In this document: piece after piece, positions 56,509 through 64,000 of the stretch
Position numbering within the stretch: position 1 is the first letter of the stretch
Layout of the letters: each line of letters begins with the position of its first letter
Translations under genes and position numbers: made by a program
Notes under the pieces: model-generated
Databases searched by the model: none
What the model was told of the DNA's origin: nothing
The model's input: only the letters and a program-made list of their open reading frames with translations
NCBI RefSeq assembly: GCF_000175575.2
Contig: NZ_CP005986.1
Span: 2,303,501-2,367,500, forward strand
Length of the DNA: 64,000 nt
Direction of reading: 5' to 3'
From: Acidithiobacillus caldus ATCC 51756
GTDB taxonomy: Bacteria > Pseudomonadota > Gammaproteobacteria > Acidithiobacillales > Acidithiobacillaceae

Positions 56509-58587
56509 CTATTGGGCGATATCCTTCATGCTGAGCTTGATCTTGCCCTGACGATCCACTTCCAGCACCTTGACCCGCACACTCTGCCCTTCCTTGACGT
56601 AGTCGTGCACGTCGTTGACCCGCTCGGTGCTGATCTGGGAGATATGGAGCAGACCATCCCGTCCCGGCAGGATCGTGACGAAGGCGCCGAAATCCATGAT
56701 CTTGGCCACCTTACCGTCGTAGATCATGCCCACCTCCACATCCGCCGTGAGCAGTTCGATGCGGCGCCGTGCGGCCTCACCGGCCTCGCCGTTGACCGAG
56801 GCGATGGTCACGGTGCCATCGTCCTGAATATCGATGCTGGCACCCGTCTCCTCGGTAAGGGCACGGATGACCTTGCCGCCAGGACCGATGACATCGCGGA
56901 TACGGTCCGGGTGGATACGCATGGAGATGATGCGCGGCGCATAGCCGGACAATTGCGACCGTCCCTGCGCCAGCACCGCATTCATCTTCGAAAGGATGTG
57001 CAGACGCCCGGCGTGCGCCTGCTCCAAGGCCGTCGCCATGATCTCCCGGGTGATACCGTCGATCTTGATGTCCATCTGTAGGGCGGTCACCCCATTCTCG
57101 GTGCCCGCCACCTTGAAATCCATGTCGCCCAGATGATCCTCATCGCCGAGGATGTCGGTGAGGACGGCGTAGCGCTCCCCGTCCTTGATGAGCCCCATGG
57201 CCACTCCCGCCACCGGTGCCTTCAGGGGCACGCCGGCATCCATGAGAGCCAGGGACGCACCACACACCGTCGCCATACTGGAAGAACCATTGGACTCCAG
57301 GATCTCGGAGACGATGCGCAGACTGTAGGGAAACTCGGATTCGCTGGGCAGCACCGCCGCCACCGCCCGCTTGGCCAGCCGCCCGTGGCCGATTTCTCGG
57401 CGCTTGGGAGAGCCCACCATGCCCGTCTCCCCGGTGGAGAAGGGCGGAAAATTGTAGTGCAGCATGAAGCGGTCGCGGCTTTCCCCCTGCAGGGCGTCGA
57501 CGATCTGTTCGTCGCCCTTGGTCCCCAAGGTAGCGATGACCAGTGCCTGGGTCTCGCCCCGCGTGAAAAGGGCGGAACCGTGGGTGCGGGGCATGATGCC
57601 CACCTCGATCTCTATGGGCCGCACCGTGGTGCGATCCCGTCCGTCGATGCGCGGGGCTCCGTCCAGCACTCGACCACGGACTATCTGCGTCTCCAGTTTC
57701 TTGACGACGCCGCGCACCACATCGGCCTGCTCACCGGCGCTGCCCCCGAACTGCTCCAGCAGACTACTGCGAATCTCGTCGAGACGCTTGCTGCGTGCTT
57801 GTTTCTCCACGAGACCATAGGCCTCGCGCAAGGGCGCCAACGCCGCCTGCGTAATGGCCTCCTGCAAGGCCGGATCCAGTTCGGGTGCCTGCCATGCCCA
57901 GGGGGTCTTGCCCGCCTCGGCTGCCAGTTCCTCGATGCAGGCGATCACGGGTTGGAAGGACTCATGACCGAACATCACCGCCGACAGCATGGTCGCTTCG
58001 GGCAGTTCCTGCGCCTCGGACTCCACCATCAGCACCGCCTGGCGCGTTCCCGCCACTACCAGATCCAGTTGCGAGCGGGCGAGGGCCGAAAAACTCGGAT
58101 TGAGAACGAAATCTCCGTCCACATAGCCCACCCGTGCGGCGCCGATGGGCCCCTGGAAGGGTATGCCGGAGATGGCCAGGGCCGCCGACGCGCCGATCAT
58201 GGCCGGAATGTCCGGATCGTTTTCCTGATCCACGGACAGTACGGTGGCGATGACCTGCACCTCGTTGAGGAAGCCCTTCGGGAACAGAGGCCGCAGGGGT
58301 CGATCTATGAGACGAGAGGTCAGGGTTTCCTTTTCGGTAGGCCGCCCTTCCCGCTTGAAAAACCCCCCGGGAATACGGCCTGCAGCATAGGCCTTTTCCT
58401 GATAATTCACGGTCAGCGGAAAGAAATCCTGTCCCGGTTTCAGCTCGCGGCGACCGACGGCGGTGACCAGCACCATGGTCTCTCCAAGGGTGACCAGGAC
58501 TGCCCCATCCGCCTGGCGTGCCATCCTTCCCGTCTCCAGGTAAAGACGCTGCCCACCGAAATCCACTTCCTTGCGCACTATGCTCAA
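56509..58587 (-). CDS. pnp: polynucleotide phosphorylase
   Basis: TTG at 58587 is preferred because GAGGAG sits 6 nt upstream and the product begins [15 protein letters not shown]; a GTG 18 nt upstream is the alternative. The ~692-residue protein has two RNase PH domains ([40 protein letters not shown]), a KH domain ([19 protein letters not shown]) and an S1 domain ([20 protein letters not shown]). It degrades RNA 3' to 5' using phosphate. The rpsO-pnp order is conserved. Confidence 0.95.
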   Translation of the reverse strand: MSIVRKEVDFGGQRLYLETGRMARQADGAVLVTLGETMVLVTAVGRRELKPGQDFFPLTVNYQEKAYAAGRIPGGFFKREGRPTEKETLTSRLIDRPLRPLFPKGFLNEVQVIATVLSVDQENDPDIPAMIGASAALAISGIPFQGPIGAARVGYVDGDFVLNPSFSALARSQLDLVVAGTRQAVLMVESEAQELPEATMLSAVMFGHESFQPVIACIEELAAEAGKTPWAWQAPELDPALQEAITQAALAPLREAYGLVEKQARSKRLDEIRSSLLEQFGGSAGEQADVVRGVVKKLETQIVRGRVLDGAPRIDGRDRTTVRPIEIEVGIMPRTHGSALFTRGETQALVIATLGTKGDEQIVDALQGESRDRFMLHYNFPPFSTGETGMVGSPKRREIGHGRLAKRAVAAVLPSESEFPYSLRIVSEILESNGSSSMATVCGASLALMDAGVPLKAPVAGVAMGLIKDGERYAVLTDILGDEDHLGDMDFKVAGTENGVTALQMDIKIDGITREIMATALEQAHAGRLHILSKMNAVLAQGRSQLSGYAPRIISMRIHPDRIRDVIGPGGKVIRALTEETGASIDIQDDGTVTIASVNGEAGEAARRRIELLTADVEVGMIYDGKVAKIMDFGAFVTILPGRDGLLHISQISTERVNDVHDYVKEGQSVRVKVLEVDRQGKIKLSMKDIAQ

Positions 58588-58638
58588 GCTGTTCTCCTCG
58601 ACCACCGCCCCTAACTACCGCCCCGGTTTGCGTTGCGA

Positions 58639-58908
58639 TTACTTGCGCAAGCCCAGTCGCTCGATCAGGCTCCGATACCGCTCGAAATCCTGCTTCTTGA
58701 GATAATCCAGAAGCTTGCGCCGACGTCCCACCATTTTCAGCAAACCCTGCCGGGAGTGGTGGTCGTGGGTGTGCGCCTTGAAGTGTTCCGTCAGCCCCTC
58801 GATACGGGTGGTCAACAGCGCCACCTGCACTTCCGGCGAGCCGGTGTCCCCAGGGTGAGTAGCGTATTGCTGCACCACCCCATCCTTGATTTCGCGATTC
58901 AACGCCAT
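58639..58908 (-). CDS. rpsO: 30S ribosomal protein S15
   Basis: The 89-residue protein is the standard S15 length with [17 protein letters not shown] and the 16S-binding segment [17 protein letters not shown]. It binds the central domain of 16S rRNA and in many bacteria represses its own translation. Confidence 0.97.
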   Translation of the reverse strand: MALNREIKDGVVQQYATHPGDTGSPEVQVALLTTRIEGLTEHFKAHTHDHHSRQGLLKMVGRRRKLLDYLKKQDFERYRSLIERLGLRK

Positions 58909-58939
58909 GTGCTGCTCCTGATCACCAGATTCAAAAACT

Positions 58940-59821
58940 TTAGTTTACGCCCATGAGACGCCGAGGCGCCACTTTTCCATCGTCCATGACCTCGCCCAGA
59001 CCGAGAAACTCCGAATGTGGCCCGTACAGACGAATTCGACCCGGAGGCGGCGCATGGGCAACCACCACCCCCTGACCGCGTTGCAGATAATACGCACTAT
59101 TTTCCGAGAGATGGACCGCCGGCAACGTACTCAGCGCAAGATCCATGGGCTGCAGCGGACAGTCGCCGGTGGCAAGGCTCGCCTCCAACTGCGCCAGGGT
59201 AAGGGCGCTGTCGATGGCGAAGGGTCCCGTCTCCAGACGCCGCAGTTGCACGATGTGGGCGCCGCAGCCCAGCGCTCGTCCCAGATCCTGGGCCAGACTG
59301 CGAATGTAGGTGCCTTTGGAGCAGTGGATATCGAGGACCAGATCGCTGCCCGAGCGGGACAGCATCTCCAGTCGATGAATACGCACCGAACGCGGCGCCC
59401 GTTCTACCTCCACGCCTTGACGCGCCAGGACATACAAGGGTTTCCCCCCCTGCTTGATGGCCGAGTGCATGGGCGGAATCTGCTGAATATCGCCGCGGAA
59501 GGCGGCCAGGGCCGCGGCGATCTCGGCATCGCCCAGATTGACCTCGCGCCGCTGGACGACTTCTCCCTCGCGGTCCCCCGTGCGCGTTTCCACCCCCAGG
59601 CGCAGGGTGGCAAGATAGCGCTTGTCGGCATTGAGAATGTAGTCCGATACCTTGGTGGCCTCGCCAAAAAGCAGGACCAAAAGCCCCGTGGCAAAGGGAT
59701 CGAGGGTTCCCGTATGACCTGCTTTCTTGCTGCCCATGAGGCGCTTGGCGCGCTGCAGGGCGGCATTGGAGGTCAGACCTTCATCCTTGTCCAGCAGCAG
59801 TATACCGTGACGACAATTCAC
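58940..59821 (-). CDS. truB: tRNA pseudouridine-55 synthase
   Basis: The start is GTG at 59821, overlapping the rbfA stop. The 293-residue protein has the catalytic segment [16 protein letters not shown] with Asp41, and the motif [15 protein letters not shown]. The C terminus carries a PUA-like region ([20 protein letters not shown]). It forms psi55 in the T arm of tRNAs. Confidence 0.96.
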   Translation of the reverse strand: MNCRHGILLLDKDEGLTSNAALQRAKRLMGSKKAGHTGTLDPFATGLLVLLFGEATKVSDYILNADKRYLATLRLGVETRTGDREGEVVQRREVNLGDAEIAAALAAFRGDIQQIPPMHSAIKQGGKPLYVLARQGVEVERAPRSVRIHRLEMLSRSGSDLVLDIHCSKGTYIRSLAQDLGRALGCGAHIVQLRRLETGPFAIDSALTLAQLEASLATGDCPLQPMDLALSTLPAVHLSENSAYYLQRGQGVVVAHAPPPGRIRLYGPHSEFLGLGEVMDDGKVAPRRLMGVN

Positions 59822-60201
59822 GTAGACGCATCCTCTTCGGCAGCAGGGGGCAAGGAAGACAGCAAGCGCGCCATCTCCGCATCGCGGTCAAACCGCGCAT
59901 CGTAGGTGAAATGCAAGGGGGGTATACGCCGCAGCGCGAGACGCCGACCGAGAATCTGCCGGATCTGTCCCGCCTGTCGATCAAGCTCTGCCGTCACCAT
60001 CCGAGCCCGCCCGGGGCCATCCATCAGGGCAAAATGCACCCGCGCCCAACGCATGTCCGGGGCCAACTCCACCTCGGTGATGCTGGGCAGAAGCCCCTCC
60101 ACCTGCAGTCCGTGCAGCTGCGGCAGGATGGCCGCGATCTCGGTCTGCAGCAGGTGCGCCACCCGGCGGGCACGGGGAAAACCGCGTTGGCTTGCAGGCA
60201 T
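59818..60201 (-). CDS. rbfA: ribosome-binding factor A
   Basis: ATG at 60201 gives 127 residues, the expected length; the upstream open frame is a shadow of infB. The KH-like fold is indicated by RRVAHLLQTEIAAIL, ITEVELAPDMRWARVHF and the C-terminal RRIPPLHFTYDARFDR. It assists 30S maturation. It is 4 nt after infB and coupled to truB by GTGA. Confidence 0.95.
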   Translation of the reverse strand: MPASQRGFPRARRVAHLLQTEIAAILPQLHGLQVEGLLPSITEVELAPDMRWARVHFALMDGPGRARMVTAELDRQAGQIRQILGRRLALRRIPPLHFTYDARFDRDAEMARLLSSLPPAAEEDAST

Positions 60202-60205
60202 GGCT

Positions 60206-62869
<2,664 letters not shown>

Positions 62870-62922
62870 ACCTATCTAGCCCTCCCAAACACCGGAATCA
62901 CCACCCACAAAGCCTGCGCAGC

Positions 62923-64000
62923 TCAGACAAACCAGGGCGCGCGCGCTTTGAGGATCAGGGCCTTGGCCCGTTCCGGCTCGATGTCCACCAATTCACATAG
63001 CTCATCCACGGCAAGTTCCGCCAGCGATTCCGCCGTAGTGATACCCTTGCTGGCCAGCAAATGGGCCAGACCCTTGTCCATACCTTCGAGGGCCAGGAGA
63101 TCCTCGGCGGGTTCACTCAAGACCACCTGCTCTTCCCGGGCGATGGCCTTGTTGAGCAACACATCACGGGCACGTCGGCGCAACTCCGTAACCAGCTCCT
63201 CATCCAGCCCCTCGATTTCCAGCATCTCGGCGACGGGCACATAAGCCACCTCCTCGATGGAGGTAAAGCCCTCATTCACGAGCAGGGTGGCGAGATCCTC
63301 ATCGATACCGAGGTCGTCCATGAACTGCTGCCGAAAACGGGCATCCTCTTCTTCCCGCTTGGCCCGCGCCTCGTCCTCGGTCAGGATATTGATGGTCCAG
63401 CCCGTCAGCTGGCTGGCCAGACGCACATTCTGGCCTCCGCGTCCAATGGCCAGGGACAGCTGCTCGGGATCCACGACCACATCCATGCTGTGGGTATTCT
63501 CGTCGACGATGATACTCGAGACCTCCGCCGGCGACAGGGCATTGATGACAAAGCTCGCCGGCTCCGGCGACCAAACCACGATGTCCACCCGCTCGCCTTT
63601 CAATTCGTTGATGACGGTCTGGACCCGATTGCCGCGCATGCCCACACAGGCTCCCACCGGGTCCACCCGCGGCTCGTTGGAACGTACCGCAAGCTTGGCC
63701 CGCAGCCCCGGATCCCGCGCCGCACCCATGATCTCGATCATGCCATTGGCGATTTCCGGCACTTCCTGGGCGAAGAGCTTCATGAGCAGCTCGGGGCTGG
63801 TCCGAGAGAGAAAAAGCTGAGGACCGCGCGGTACCCGCCGGACTTCCTTGAGGTGCACCTTGATCCGATCTCCGGGCCGAATGGCCTCCCGAGGAATCAT
63901 CTCCTCTTTGGGCAGGATCGCCTCGGCGCGACCCATATCGATGATGGCGTTCCCTTTTTCCATACGCTTGACGACACCACTGATGATTTCGCCCTGCCGC
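62923..64000 (-). CDS. nusA: transcription factor NusA, C-terminal part (5' end outside window)
   Basis: The frame remains open to position 64000 (codons before 63963 read [12 protein letters not shown]), so the N-terminal RNA-polymerase-binding domain is missing. Visible are the S1 domain ([17 protein letters not shown]), two KH domains ([37 protein letters not shown]) and two C-terminal acidic helical repeats ([32 protein letters not shown]). NusA modulates pausing, termination and antitermination. nusA-infB is the standard order. Confidence 0.96.
   Translation of the reverse strand, partial: RQGEIISGVVKRMEKGNAIIDMGRAEAILPKEEMIPREAIRPGDRIKVHLKEVRRVPRGPQLFLSRTSPELLMKLFAQEVPEIANGMIEIMGAARDPGLRAKLAVRSNEPRVDPVGACVGMRGNRVQTVINELKGERVDIVVWSPEPASFVINALSPAEVSSIIVDENTHSMDVVVDPEQLSLAIGRGGQNVRLASQLTGWTINILTEDEARAKREEEDARFRQQFMDDLGIDEDLATLLVNEGFTSIEEVAYVPVAEMLEIEGLDEELVTELRRRARDVLLNKAIAREEQVVLSEPAEDLLALEGMDKGLAHLLASKGITTAESLAELAVDELCELVDIEPERAKALILKARAPWFV

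Noticed and set aside
57133..58614. Plus-strand 493-aa ORF opposite pnp
   Set aside because: Antisense shadow; no ribosome binding site or recognisable domain.

Overview
This 64-kb window is GC-rich, densely packed bacterial chromosome. The combination of sulfur-transfer genes (DsrE family, TusA, an SQR-like flavoprotein), a short TCA segment of aconitase, isocitrate dehydrogenase and succinyl-CoA synthetase, a RuBisCO-like methionine-salvage protein and a gammaproteobacterial-type gene order (bamD/rluD-pgeF; gloB/yafS-rnhA-dnaQ; nusA-infB-rbfA-truB-rpsO-pnp) suggests an acidophilic sulfur-oxidising autotroph of the Acidithiobacillus type. The genus is an inference from gene content, not a measured match. 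I saw no insertion sequence, prophage, CRISPR array or rRNA.

Layout. 1-6.5 kb: the 3' end of a TonB-dependent receptor, a large exported beta-propeller/phosphoesterase, an exported beta-strand-repeat protein and a possible coupled 45-aa ORF. 6.5-17.6 kb: an accessory-looking hydroxy-acid locus, with a transketolase/phosphoketolase-like enzyme, a four-carbon-acid (DUF1537) kinase and glcDEF in one tight operon, a divergent IclR regulator, an MFS transporter and a convergent, overlapping glycerate kinase. 17.7-18.3 kb: a CZB-domain protein and tRNA-Ala(GGC). 18.4-22.8 kb: a sigma-54 activator with a Cys-rich PAS domain, divergent from dsrE-tusA-sqr-like-DUF1641, with a near-consensus -24/-12 promoter, an upstream palindrome pair as candidate enhancer, and a terminator. 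22.9-30.3 kb: an exported unknown protein, then an eight-gene minus-strand string rluD-pgeF-mtnD-mtnW-mtnX-mtnB-gcvR-like-def with overlaps or gaps of 1-2 nt, divergent from bamD. 30.3-37.9 kb: acn-icd-sucC-orf-sucD-nadE-glnB, almost every junction overlapping. 38-45.7 kb: SulP transporter, gltX, mltD-like transglycosylase, fabI, transaldolase and a DUF2892 protein. 45.8-52.3 kb: ppi, lpxH, lysC, argD, argF, argG, gloA. 52.4-55.2 kb: dnaQ, rnhA and a yafS-like methyltransferase, divergent from gloB. 55.1-64 kb: the nusA-infB-rbfA-truB-rpsO-pnp-M16 peptidase run, with nusA cut by the window end.

How the genes fit together. The sulfur locus carries two thiol carriers (DsrE Cys, TusA CPxP) beside an SQR-like flavoprotein with three Cys in the classical pattern, under what looks like sigma-54 control. 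The TCA operon encodes the oxidative branch to 2-oxoglutarate, with an isocitrate dehydrogenase whose cofactor-pocket residues predict NAD+ use, and ends in the 2-oxoglutarate sensor P-II. The methionine-salvage genes cover dehydratase, enolase, phosphatase and dioxygenase, and are translationally coupled to pgeF, a family with reported methylthioadenosine phosphorylase activity. The hydroxy-acid locus lacks the usual glyoxylate carboligase and tartronate semialdehyde reductase yet ends in glycerate kinase, so its route is open; this and the sigma-54 sulfur module are the best candidates for undescribed systems.
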